From positions 1,834,640 through 1,898,639 of the forward strand of contig NZ_ML142848.1 in NCBI RefSeq assembly GCF_004138485.1: a DNA stretch of 64,000 nt. Direction: 5' to 3'. Of the stretch, positions 51,675 to 59,704 are shown piece by piece (the stretch's first letter is position 1; the number at the start of each line of letters is the position of its first letter). The translations under genes were made by a program, and so were the position numbers. The notes under the pieces are model-generated. The model did no database searches, was not told the origin of the DNA, and was given only the letters and a program-made list of their open reading frames with translations. The stretch is from Peristeroidobacter soli. Its GTDB lineage: Bacteria > Pseudomonadota > Gammaproteobacteria > Steroidobacterales > Steroidobacteraceae.

Positions 51675-52167
51675 GCTAACGGCCAGGCACATCTGGGCAG
51701 GACGCCCGCAACGATTTCGACGACGCCTTAGGCGCCTGTGGCGCCGCTGGATTGATGTGCCATCGGCGAGGCAGGCCAAAGGCCAGGGAATGGAGCGAAT
51801 CAGCCGCTCCATGGGGAGGCTACGGATCAGTTTCCCTGCTTACGCGCGGATGTGGATCCAAGGACCGGATGCCGCTTCGCGTGTCTTTATGAACCAGCTT
51901 GGTCATCTCAAGCAGCCGTCCCTGGAGCCTCGACCAGCCGGTACTTCCATGTACCGTCGTTCGCTCGGTTCGAGGCGACGTTAAGTCGCCTCGAAGAGGC
52001 ATCCTCGCTCACCCCTGCTTACGCGCGGATGTGGATCCAGGGAGTCAGGCCGCCCATCCCGCGTCTTTCGGTCAGTTCCAGGTTCGGGACTGGCCAGAAT
52101 TTGCCCATTCCTGCGCTCTTTCTGCTCCGATATAGCGCCCTCCCGTGGCTCGTGACACACTTTCGCG
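51675..52167. repeat. Repeat-rich spacer upstream of moeA
   Basis: This is most of the only gene-free stretch longer than 300 bases (51634-52167). A perfect 27-base direct repeat, containing GCTTACGCGCGGATGTGGAT, occurs at 51834-51860 and 52013-52039. Between them lie GGTACTTCCATGTACC (51940-51955), one base off the core of the dispersed element, and a perfect palindrome TTCGAGGCGAC/GTCGCCTCGAA (51969-51979, 51985-51995). I see no protein with family likeness; apparent short frames here are Arg-rich and track the repeats. The last 60 bases must hold the moeA promoter. Confidence 0.65.
52114..52137 (+). promoter_or_regulatory. Weak ModE-like box upstream of moeA
   Basis: The right half ATATAGCG (52130-52137) fits the AyATArCG half-site exactly. 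Eight bases before it lies CGCTCTTT (52114-52121), a weaker left half (CG-T-T-T fit). The centre lies about 42 bases before the moeA GTG. It is a candidate only; E. coli ModE does act on moa, which is why I looked. Confidence 0.3.
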
Positions 52168-53379
52168 GTGTCCAGCCGACTCCTGTCACCCACTGAAGCC
52201 GAAGCCGCGATTCGCCAGCATGCGACGCCGCTGCCGGCCGTCGCTTTGCCCCTGATTGAGCTGTCGGGCGCGGTGCTGCGCGAATCCATCACCTCGACGC
52301 GCGATCAGCCGCCGTTCGACCGGGTCACGATGGACGGCATCGCCTTCTCGTTCGCGGCCTGGCAAGGCGGCCGGAACAGCTTCCGGATCAACGGCACCCA
52401 AGCGGCCGGCGCCGCGCCGCTGACCTTGCGCGAGCCCACCGACTGCATCGAAGTGATGACCGGCGCGATGCTGCCCATCGGCTGCGATTGCGTGGTGCCG
52501 GTCGAGAACATCGAAACCGGCGATGGCATCGCTCAACTGCGCGACGACGCCCCCGCGCCGGTGCGCAATCTCAACATCCACAACCGCGGGATCGATTCGC
52601 GTCGTGGCGATCTGTTGTTACCGTCGGGCGCCCGGCTCGGCCCCGCCGAAGTGGCGGTGATCGCCTCGAACGGGCAAACGCACGCGCTGGTCTCGAGGCC
52701 GCCGCGCATCGTCGTGATTTCCACGGGCGACGAACTGGTCGAGCCCGGCCAGCCACTCCAGGATTGGCAGATCTCGCGCTCCAACGTTTACGCCGTGCTC
52801 GCCTCGCTACGACAGCATGGCTATGCCGCGCTCTCGCACGATCACGTGCCCGACGACCTGCCGAAACTGCGCGAGCGCCTGAGCGCTCACCTCGCCGCCA
52901 ACGACGTGATGATCCTCAGTGGCGGCGTGTCGATGGGCCGGTTCGATTACGTGCCGCAGGTCCTGCAGGAACTGGGCGTGCGCAGGATCTTCCACAAAGT
53001 CGCGCAGCGTCCGGGCAAACCGCTGTGGTTCGGCGTAGGCAGCGGCGGACAGACGGTGTACGCGTTGCCCGGCAATCCGGTATCGACGCTGGTTTGCCTG
53101 ACGCGCTATGTGCTCCCTGGACTGCAGGCATCGCAAGGCGCCTCGCCCGCGCCCGTTGAAACCGTCTCACTTGCCCAAAGCTACGACGTGAAGCCACCGC
53201 TCGCGGTGTTCCTGCCCGTGGCGATCATTCAGGATGTCGCGGGACCATGCGCCTTGCCGCAGCCGACACGGGGTTCCGGCGATTTCACCTCGCTGGTCGG
53301 CACCGTAGGCTTCGTGGAACTGCCGCCGGGCCCGCGAGTCGTTATGGAAGACGCGACGTTGCCTCTTTATCGTTGGTAG
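52168..53379 (+). CDS. moeA: Molybdopterin molybdenumtransferase
   Basis: The 403-residue enzyme inserts molybdate into adenylated molybdopterin in the last step of cofactor synthesis. MoeA blocks are present: STRDQPPFDRVTMDGIAFSF (the MDG(Y)A motif), EVMTGAMLPIGCDCVVPVEN, VVISTGDELVEPGQPL, LSGGVSMGRFDYV, KPLWFG and YALPGNPVSTLVC. It starts with GTG at 52168 and begins a plus-strand unit with moaA (4 bases), moaC (4 bases), mobA::moaD and moaE, all closely spaced or overlapping. A weak ModE-like site lies upstream. Confidence 0.95.
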   Translation: MSSRLLSPTEAEAAIRQHATPLPAVALPLIELSGAVLRESITSTRDQPPFDRVTMDGIAFSFAAWQGGRNSFRINGTQAAGAAPLTLREPTDCIEVMTGAMLPIGCDCVVPVENIETGDGIAQLRDDAPAPVRNLNIHNRGIDSRRGDLLLPSGARLGPAEVAVIASNGQTHALVSRPPRIVVISTGDELVEPGQPLQDWQISRSNVYAVLASLRQHGYAALSHDHVPDDLPKLRERLSAHLAANDVMILSGGVSMGRFDYVPQVLQELGVRRIFHKVAQRPGKPLWFGVGSGGQTVYALPGNPVSTLVCLTRYVLPGLQASQGASPAPVETVSLAQSYDVKPPLAVFLPVAIIQDVAGPCALPQPTRGSGDFTSLVGTVGFVELPPGPRVVMEDATLPLYRW

Positions 53380-53383
53380 CCGA

Positions 53384-54433
53384 ATGCCATCCACCGTCAC
53401 TCCCCTGCCCGTGAAGCACCGCCCGCACGATACGCTGGGCCGGCCGCTGCACGACCTGCGGATTTCGGTGATGGATCGCTGCAACTTCCGCTGTCCGTAC
53501 TGCATGCCGAAGGAAACGTTCCATGAGAACTACCGTTTCCTGAAATCGAACGAGCGCCTGTCGTTCGAAGAAATCACTCGATTGACCCGCCTGTTCGTCG
53601 ACATGGGCGTGCGCAAAGTGCGGCTCACCGGCGGCGAGCCGCTGCTGCGTTCGAACCTCGCCGATCTGGTCGGCGATCTCACCGCCATCGAAGGGGTGCA
53701 GGACGTGGCTTTGACGACCAATGGAGTGCTGCTCGCTCAGCATGCGGTCGAATTGAAAGCCAACGGCCTGAATCGAATCACCGTCAGCCTGGACACCACC
53801 GATGCCGCGATCTTCAAGCAGATGAGCGGCGGCATGGGCGAGCTGGATCGCGTGCTCGACGGCATTCGCGCCGCGCGGGAAGCGGGGCTCGCGCCGATCA
53901 AGATCAACTCGGTGATCGAGCGCGGCCTGAACGATCATACGGCGCTCGATTTGATCGAGCGCTTCCGGGGTACCGGCGTGATCGTGCGCTTCATCGAATA
54001 TATGGATGTGGGCAATCGCAATCACTGGAGCCTGGAGCGCGTCGTGCCTTCGCGCGAACTGGTGGATCGGATCGGCCAGCGTTGGCCGCTGCATCCGGTC
54101 GATCCGAATTACCGCGGCGAAGTGGCTGAACGTTACGCGTTCGATGACGGGCTCGGCGAGGTCGGGTTCATTTCTTCGATCACCAATCCGTTCTGCGGTG
54201 ACTGCACGCGGGCGCGGCTGTCGTCGGAAGGCGTCTTTTATACCTGCCTGTTCGCGCGTTCCGGCATCGATCTGCGCGCACCGATGCGTGGAGGCGCGAC
54301 CGATGCGGAGCTGAGCCAGCTGATCTCGAACACCTGGCTGAAACGCGGCGACCGTTACAGCGAGGCCCGCTCCTCGCTCAAGAACGGCGAGCAGCCGTTG
54401 CGCAAGATTGAGATGTATTACATCGGTGGCTGA
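53384..54433 (+). CDS. moaA: GTP 3',8-cyclase (molybdopterin step 1)
   Basis: The 349-residue radical-SAM enzyme converts GTP, with MoaC, to cyclic pyranopterin monophosphate. The first 4Fe-4S site is CNFRCPYC (Cys 33, 37, 40), and the second is [20 protein letters not shown] near the C-terminus. SAM/GTP blocks [15 protein letters not shown] and [10 protein letters not shown] are intact, and the C-terminal double Gly needed for activity is present (MYYIGG). It starts 4 bases after moeA. Length is typical. Confidence 0.96.
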   Translation: MPSTVTPLPVKHRPHDTLGRPLHDLRISVMDRCNFRCPYCMPKETFHENYRFLKSNERLSFEEITRLTRLFVDMGVRKVRLTGGEPLLRSNLADLVGDLTAIEGVQDVALTTNGVLLAQHAVELKANGLNRITVSLDTTDAAIFKQMSGGMGELDRVLDGIRAAREAGLAPIKINSVIERGLNDHTALDLIERFRGTGVIVRFIEYMDVGNRNHWSLERVVPSRELVDRIGQRWPLHPVDPNYRGEVAERYAFDDGLGEVGFISSITNPFCGDCTRARLSSEGVFYTCLFARSGIDLRAPMRGGATDAELSQLISNTWLKRGDRYSEARSSLKNGEQPLRKIEMYYIGG

Positions 54434-54437
54434 TCGG

Positions 54438-54905
54438 ATGGCGACGTTTACTCATGTCGACTCGAGCTCGCGACCGACCATGGTCGACGTGAGCGACAAA
54501 GTCGTCACCAAGCGCACGGCGACGGCGCAGACTCGCGTGCGGTTTCCCTCTGAGGTGGCCGAGGCATTGCGCTCTCGGCAGTTCAATACGCCGAAGGGGC
54601 CTGTGTTTCAGACGGCGATCATCGCGGGCACGATGGCGGCGAAGCGGACGCACGATCTGATTCCGTTCTGTCATCCGCTGGGCATCGAGAAGTGCTCTGT
54701 ATCGATTGAGATGTCCGGTGATGAGGCGGTGGTGCTTTGCACGGTGTCGGTTCATCACAAGACCGGCGTCGAGATGGAAGCGCTGACGGGCGCGAGCGTG
54801 GCTGCGCTCACGATTTACGACATGTGCAAGGCGCTGTCGCACGACATCGTGATTGCGGAGACGCGGTTGGTTGAGAAGCGTGGAGGCAAGAGCGATGTCG
54901 GCTGA
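54438..54905 (+). CDS. moaC: Cyclic pyranopterin monophosphate synthase
   Basis: The 155-residue protein has the full MoaC pattern: [60 protein letters not shown] and [15 protein letters not shown]. With MoaA it forms the pyranopterin ring. The ATG at 54438 follows moaA by 4 bases; an earlier in-frame start would overlap moaA and is unlikely. Its stop overlaps the mobA::moaD start by 11 bases. Confidence 0.95.
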   Translation: MATFTHVDSSSRPTMVDVSDKVVTKRTATAQTRVRFPSEVAEALRSRQFNTPKGPVFQTAIIAGTMAAKRTHDLIPFCHPLGIEKCSVSIEMSGDEAVVLCTVSVHHKTGVEMEALTGASVAALTIYDMCKALSHDIVIAETRLVEKRGGKSDVG

Positions 54906-56082
54906 CGCACCTTTGTTCGGCCTGGTGCTGGCCGGCGGCGCCAGCACTCGCATGCAGCGGGACAAGGCGGCGATCGAGTATCACGGCCAGTCGCAGCTGC
55001 ATTGGACGTTTCAATTGTTGTCGCACGTGTGTGCGGCGACGTTTGTTTCGGTGCGACCGGATCAGCGCGAGGAGCCTACGCGGGCGGGACTGCCCCAGAT
55101 CGTCGATCGCCAGCCTGGCATCGGACCGATCGCCGGCATCTCGGCGGCTCTCCATGCTCATCCCAAGGCCGCGTGGCTGGTCGTTGCCTGCGACCTGCCC
55201 TTCTTGAATGAGCCAACGCTGCGGTATCTCATCGAGCATCGCGATCCTCGCCGGCTCGCTACTGCCTTCAAGAGCAGTCACGACGGCTTGCCTGAGCCTT
55301 TGTGCGCGATCTGGGAGCCGGCGTCGCGCGAGCCCTTGCTCGCGTTCCTTGCTGCCGGAAAGCAATGCCCGCGGAAGTTTCTGATCAACGCGGACACGTT
55401 GCTGCTCGATCTGCCCGATGCGCGCGCGCTGGATAATGTGAATACGTCGGATGAGTATCGATCGGCCGCTGCCGCCTTCGGCGGCCCGTTGTTGCCCACC
55501 CACCCGCCCTCTTCGAACCAGAACGGCGCTGACCGCGCCCCTTCTCCGAACCAAGCCGGCGGCGTCACACACCTCGCCTATTCTCCCGACCAGCCCGGCG
55601 GCGATACACGCCTCACCTCACCTGCTCATTCTGGCAGCGGCGCAAGCCGCGCCCCTTCTCCGAGCCAGCACGGCGGCGTCACAGCCCTCGCCTCTTCTCC
55701 GAGCCAGCACGGCGGCGCCACACCCCTCGCCTCTTCTCCGAGCCAGGCCGGCGGCGCCACACCCCTCGCCTCTTCTCCGAGCCAGGCCGGCGAGGTTCAA
55801 AAAGACAATGTTGCTGCGTCGGGAGCCAAGGCCGACAAGCCTCGCACCTTGCGCGTTCAGTACTACGCCATCCTCCGCGAACAAGCCGGCCGCAGCGAAG
55901 AAACATTGGACACCACGGCAACAACCCCGGCCGAGCTCTACGACGAGCTCCGCCGGCGCCACCCGTTCCAATTGAACGCAGCCCAACTGAAAGTCGCCCT
56001 GAACAACGACTTCAGCGACTGGCAAACCCCGCTCCGTCACGGCGACACAGTCGTCTTCATCCCCCCGGTGGCCGGCGGATGA
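54895..56082 (+). CDS. MobA-MoaD fusion with repeat linker
   Basis: One 395-residue frame. Residues 1 to about 195 are MobA, which links GMP to molybdopterin: [20 protein letters not shown] (nucleotide site), [32 protein letters not shown]. Residues about 197-302 are a Ser/Pro/Gly linker of 39-base DNA repeats ([13 protein letters not shown] units). Residues about 319-395 are MoaD, the sulfur carrier: [45 protein letters not shown] with the C-terminal Gly-Gly that is thiocarboxylated. A TTG at 55849 lies just where a normal MoaD would start and could give free MoaD. The ATG at 54895 has GGAGG 9 bases upstream. The stop overlaps moaE by four bases. Confidence 0.88.
   Translation: MSADAPLFGLVLAGGASTRMQRDKAAIEYHGQSQLHWTFQLLSHVCAATFVSVRPDQREEPTRAGLPQIVDRQPGIGPIAGISAALHAHPKAAWLVVACDLPFLNEPTLRYLIEHRDPRRLATAFKSSHDGLPEPLCAIWEPASREPLLAFLAAGKQCPRKFLINADTLLLDLPDARALDNVNTSDEYRSAAAAFGGPLLPTHPPSSNQNGADRAPSPNQAGGVTHLAYSPDQPGGDTRLTSPAHSGSGASRAPSPSQHGGVTALASSPSQHGGATPLASSPSQAGGATPLASSPSQAGEVQKDNVAASGAKADKPRTLRVQYYAILREQAGRSEETLDTTATTPAELYDELRRRHPFQLNAAQLKVALNNDFSDWQTPLRHGDTVVFIPPVAGG
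55535..55800 (+). repeat. 39-base tandem repeats inside the mobA-moaD linker
   Basis: About six to seven imperfect copies of a 39-base unit, clearest at 55687-55800 where consecutive copies run CCTCGCCTCTTCTCCGAGCC and on. Each unit encodes A-S-S-P-S-Q-(A/H)-G-G-(A/V)-T-P-L. The first copies are more diverged. The period is a multiple of three, so copy changes do not break the frame. A related 42-base repeat lies after moaE (56563). Confidence 0.85.
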
Positions 56083-56558
56083 AACCCTTCTCCTTCAGCA
56101 CCGCCCCCCTGACCCTCGATGACTATCGAAGGGAACTGGCCGATGACGCCGCCGGTGGCTATGCCTCGTTCGAAGGCTGGGTACGCAATCACAACGAAGG
56201 CCACGCCGTCACCAGACTCGAATACGAAGCGTTCGAGGCCTTGGCGAACAAGGAAGGCGAACGCATCGTCAACGAAGCCATCCAGCGTTTCGGGGTGTTG
56301 AAAGCCGCCTGCGTCCATCGCGTCGGCTCACTGGCGATCGGCGACGTCGCCGTATGGGTGGGTGTCAGCTCAAAGCACAGAGCCGAGGCCTTCGCCGCGT
56401 GCCGTTACATCATCGATGAAGTGAAACATCGAGTGCCCATCTGGAAGAAGGAGTACTACGTCAACGGCGACTCAGGCTGGGTGAATTGCGAGCGCTGCGC
56501 CGTTCCCGGTCATGACCATACGCATGAGCATCCTCATGCGCACGATCACAACCACTGA
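56079..56558 (+). CDS. moaE: Molybdopterin synthase large subunit with His-rich tail
   Basis: The 159-residue protein has the MoaE pattern: YASFEGWVRNHNEGHAVTRL, YEAFEALANKEGERIVNEAI, HRVGSLAIGDVAVWVGVSSK, HRAEAFAACRYIIDEVKHRV and PIWKKEYY with the active-site Lys. It makes molybdopterin from the precursor with thiocarboxylated MoaD. After GDSGWVNCERCAVPG comes an unusual tail GHDHTHEHPHAHDHNH of about 16 residues. The ATG overlaps the MobA-MoaD stop by four bases. Confidence 0.95.
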   Translation: MKPFSFSTAPLTLDDYRRELADDAAGGYASFEGWVRNHNEGHAVTRLEYEAFEALANKEGERIVNEAIQRFGVLKAACVHRVGSLAIGDVAVWVGVSSKHRAEAFAACRYIIDEVKHRVPIWKKEYYVNGDSGWVNCERCAVPGHDHTHEHPHAHDHNH

Positions 56559-56562
56559 GCCG

Positions 56563-56740
56563 ACTCAGCCGCAGGACCACGATTCCAATCGGGCTCCCTC
56601 TCCGACTCAGCCGCGATACCACAATTCCACTCGGGTCCCCTCTTCGACTCAGCCGCGAGACAAATTCAAATTTGTCCCCTTTGGGTTGGAGCTGAGAGGG
56701 CGCGGGACAAATTGAAATCTGTCCCCTTTGGGTTGGAGCT
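56563..56740. repeat. 42-base tandem repeat and paired 35-base repeat after moaE
   Basis: ACTCAGCCGC recurs at 56563, 56605 and 56647, exactly 42 bases apart, in an imperfect 42-base repeat. It is followed by two 35-base copies (56659-56693 and 56706-56740, 47 bases apart) that begin GACAAATT, contain TGTCCCCTTTGGGTTGGAGC and differ at two positions. The first halves contain an inverted GACAAATT/AATTTGTC. No T-tract terminator is seen. The second copy ends on the stop of the convergent OmpA gene. Confidence 0.75.
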
Positions 56741-58197
56741 CAGCCGCTGCCAGCGACATGAATCACCAGGTCGATGCGCCGATTGCGCGCACGACCCACA
56801 GCCGTCTCGTTGGTCGCGACCGGCCGTGCCTCGCCGTAGCCGATCGAGCTGACCTTCTCTGCGTTCGCACCGAGCTGACTCACGAGGTACTGTTTCACGG
56901 CGTCCGCGCGATCCTGCGACAGGATCAGATTCGCCGAGTCGCTGCCGTTCGCATCGGTATGCCCTTCAACCACAATGGTGGCATCCGGGAATCGAGCCAG
57001 CGCCGACTGCACCTTCTTCATCAGCGCCGCGCTGCTGGCATCGATGGTGCTCTTCCCCGACGGGAAATTGATACCCAACAATGACACGACGACATCTTCG
57101 CCCTGCCGATACACCCGCGCCTCTTCAGCCGTGAACGACGCTTCGATCGCCGCGATATTCGCCCGCAGCTGCGCCTGTGCATCGACCTGACGCTGAAGCG
57201 CGATTCGTTCCTGCGACTCCCCGCCCAATCGAGACTCGACGCGCTTGATCTGATTGTTCAGCGCCGCGATCTGCTCCTCGCGATCCTGCAATTCCTGTTT
57301 CAACCGCCGCACTTCCTGCGTCTGCTGCTGAGCGTACTCACCCAGCTCCTTCATCGGCGCCTGATGGCCTTCGTCGAACCGGATGTCCAGCTCCATGTCG
57401 TCGGCGATGCGCTGGAGCGGCTCCTCCCACGACAGAATCAGCGCTTCGACACCGGACTGATCCTCCTTCTCCTGCTGCAGGACTTTCTGGACCTGCTGAG
57501 CCAGATACGTCGCGTGCTTCGCGTCGTAGCGAGCCTGTCCAGCGAGCTTGCGGGGCTGAGTCACGTCGTAGCGATTGCGCTGAATCTCCTGCTCCGCCTC
57601 GGCGAGATGACGTTTCGCCGACTGCAGCGTGCGGGGCGCGTACCGTTCCACCTTGGCCGCATCGGCCTGCGCGATCAGGTTGCGGGCCTCGTTGAGAATG
57701 CCGCCCTTGATGCCGGTCAGCTCGACATCGCGCAACAGGACCTCGGCCTCGGCGGCGCGCTTCTGCGCATTCGCCAGATCGCCGCCCTCGTTCTCGCGCA
57801 TGGCTTGCACGAAACGATCGTTTGCCTTGGTCCAGGCCTCGCCCGCGAACTTCGGCGCCTCGGCAACCAGTGCATCTTCGCGAGTCTTGATCACGCCAGG
57901 TAACGTTTGCCGGGCGCTCGCCGCGACCGTACGCGCCTTCTCCAGCGCCGCCTCGCCTTCCTGCACGCGAGCTGCAATTTTTTCAGTACCGCGGCCTCGT
58001 TCAGCTTCCTTGGCGGCGTTCTGGCTGGCCTGCACGGCCGCCGCGAAGGACTTGGGCGCGAGCACGTCGAGCTGGTCGGCGCGGCCCTTTTCAACGGCGG
58101 CGGCCAGGGCCGCGGCGTCGACATTGCCGGCAGCCGACGCCGGCGGAGCGCCGAAACTGAGACACACGACCACGATCAGCGCGAGTAGCTGCAACAT
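56740..58197 (-). CDS. OmpA-family protein with coiled-coil region
   Basis: The 485-residue protein has a signal peptide (LLALIVVVCLSFGAPPASA), about 300 residues of helical, charged sequence (QTQEVRRLKQELQDREEQIA, ALNNQIKRVESRLGG) that should be coiled coil, and a C-terminal OmpA peptidoglycan-binding domain (VVEGHTDANGSDSANLILSQ, DRADAVKQYLV, GYGEARPVATNETAVGRARN). The OmpA domain binds meso-diaminopimelate of the cell wall. It probably links the outer envelope to the cell wall. Confidence 0.92.
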   Translation of the reverse strand: MLQLLALIVVVCLSFGAPPASAAGNVDAAALAAAVEKGRADQLDVLAPKSFAAAVQASQNAAKEAERGRGTEKIAARVQEGEAALEKARTVAASARQTLPGVIKTREDALVAEAPKFAGEAWTKANDRFVQAMRENEGGDLANAQKRAAEAEVLLRDVELTGIKGGILNEARNLIAQADAAKVERYAPRTLQSAKRHLAEAEQEIQRNRYDVTQPRKLAGQARYDAKHATYLAQQVQKVLQQEKEDQSGVEALILSWEEPLQRIADDMELDIRFDEGHQAPMKELGEYAQQQTQEVRRLKQELQDREEQIAALNNQIKRVESRLGGESQERIALQRQVDAQAQLRANIAAIEASFTAEEARVYRQGEDVVVSLLGINFPSGKSTIDASSAALMKKVQSALARFPDATIVVEGHTDANGSDSANLILSQDRADAVKQYLVSQLGANAEKVSSIGYGEARPVATNETAVGRARNRRIDLVIHVAGSG

Positions 58198-58241
58198 ACG
58201 AAACCGGCCCGAAACAAAACTTGAGCGAAAGTATATATGCG

Positions 58242-59531
58242 TCAGGGCCGGATCTGGCCCGAGCCGCGCACCACATACTTGTAACTGGTGAGCTGTTCGA
58301 CGCCCACCGGGCCACGCGCATGGAATTTATCGGTCGAGATGCCGATTTCGGCGCCCATGCCGAATTCGCCGCCGTCGGCGAACTGGGTCGATGCGTTATG
58401 CAAAACGATGGCGCTGTCGACGCCACCGAGGAAACGCTCGGCCGTGGCTTGATTGGCCGTGACGATGGACTCCGTATGCGCCGACCCATACTTCGCAATG
58501 TGCGCGATAGCGGCGTCGACGCCGTCGACCACCTTCGCGGCGATGATGGGTTCGAGATATTCGGTGCTCCAGTCCGCCTCGACCGCCGGCCGGATGCGCG
58601 AATCGAGGCGCTGTAACGTTTCATCGCCTCGCACTTCGCAGCCCGCATCGAGCAACGACTTCAGCACGGTCGCAGCGGCGGCGCCGGCGCGATCGAACAA
58701 CACCGTCTCCGCCGCCCCGCAGACGCCGGTGCGACGAAGCTTCGCGTTGAGCACGACTGCGCGGGCCATGTCGAGATTGGCATCGCGATCCACATACACG
58801 TGACAGTTGCCATCGAGATGACCGATGACCGGCACGCGCGCTTCCTTCTGCACCCGTTCCACCAGACTGCGCCCGCCACGAGGCACGACGACATTGATGA
58901 ACTCGGTCATGCTCGACAGCATGTAACCGACCGCCGCGCGATCGGTGGTCGGCACGACTTGAATGGCCGCTTCGGGCAAGCCGGCGGCGCGCAGACCGGC
59001 GGCCAGACATTCGTGAATCGCTTTGATCGAGCGATTGCTCTCGCTGCCACCGCGCAGGATCACCGCGTTGCCCGACTTCAAACACAGCGCGCCGGCATCG
59101 GCGGTGACATTGGGCCGGCTCTCATAAATGATGCCGACCACGCCCAGCGGCACGCGCACCCGTTCGATCTTCAAACCGTTCGGCCGGGTCCAGCTGGTGA
59201 TCACGCTGCCGATGGGATCCGGCAAAGCGATGATGTCCTCGATGCCACGGGCCATGGCTTCGATCCGTTGTTCGTTCAATACGAGGCGGTCCAGCAGCGA
59301 TGAAGAAATGCCTCGCTGCCTGGCCTGCTCGACATCGGCGCGATTGGCGGCCAGCAGGTCGGCGCGGCGCTCGCGAATCGCGGCGGCCGCGGCCTGCAGC
59401 GCGGTGTTCTTGGCGTCAGTGGATGCCTGAGCCAGCGCCTTGGCGGCGCTCTTGGCCGCGCGGCCCAGGGCCTGCATCGATTCGGCGACCGCGGCGACAT
59501 CGCCTTCGATCTTCAAAATGGGAGCGTTCAT
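58242..59531 (-). CDS. proA: Gamma-glutamyl phosphate reductase
   Basis: The 429-residue enzyme reduces glutamyl-5-phosphate to the semialdehyde in proline synthesis, with NADPH. Blocks: [77 protein letters not shown] and the catalytic Cys 271 in [15 protein letters not shown]. Length is typical. No proB is next to it; it is divergent from the MFS gene over 173 bases. That spacer holds a CTGGC/GCCAG palindrome but no clear promoter. Confidence 0.95.
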   Translation of the reverse strand: MNAPILKIEGDVAAVAESMQALGRAAKSAAKALAQASTDAKNTALQAAAAAIRERRADLLAANRADVEQARQRGISSSLLDRLVLNEQRIEAMARGIEDIIALPDPIGSVITSWTRPNGLKIERVRVPLGVVGIIYESRPNVTADAGALCLKSGNAVILRGGSESNRSIKAIHECLAAGLRAAGLPEAAIQVVPTTDRAAVGYMLSSMTEFINVVVPRGGRSLVERVQKEARVPVIGHLDGNCHVYVDRDANLDMARAVVLNAKLRRTGVCGAAETVLFDRAGAAAATVLKSLLDAGCEVRGDETLQRLDSRIRPAVEADWSTEYLEPIIAAKVVDGVDAAIAHIAKYGSAHTESIVTANQATAERFLGGVDSAIVLHNASTQFADGGEFGMGAEIGISTDKFHARGPVGVEQLTSYKYVVRGSGQIRP

Positions 59532-59704
59532 GACTTCATTCTAGCGGCACCCCGCCCGGGTAAAGAAGGGTTCATCGGCCCGCGGGGTTCTACATCGCGA
59601 AACTGGCGGCCCGCGCGGGCCAGTCTTGGTCAATTCTTGACCCGCTTGCGCACAGTCAAACGTCTCAGGCGATGACACAATGAGCCGCTACGAGACCCAG
59701 GGGG

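Noticed and set aside
51675-52167. Mo-cofactor riboswitch upstream of moeA
   Set aside because: I looked for the long conserved multi-stem pattern and tetraloop and saw only simple palindromes belonging to repeats; the region does not look like the known motif, though I could not run a covariance search.
55535-55800. CRISPR-like array
   Set aside because: Units abut without unique spacers, are imperfect, stay in frame and encode a Ser/Pro/Gly linker; no cas genes are present.
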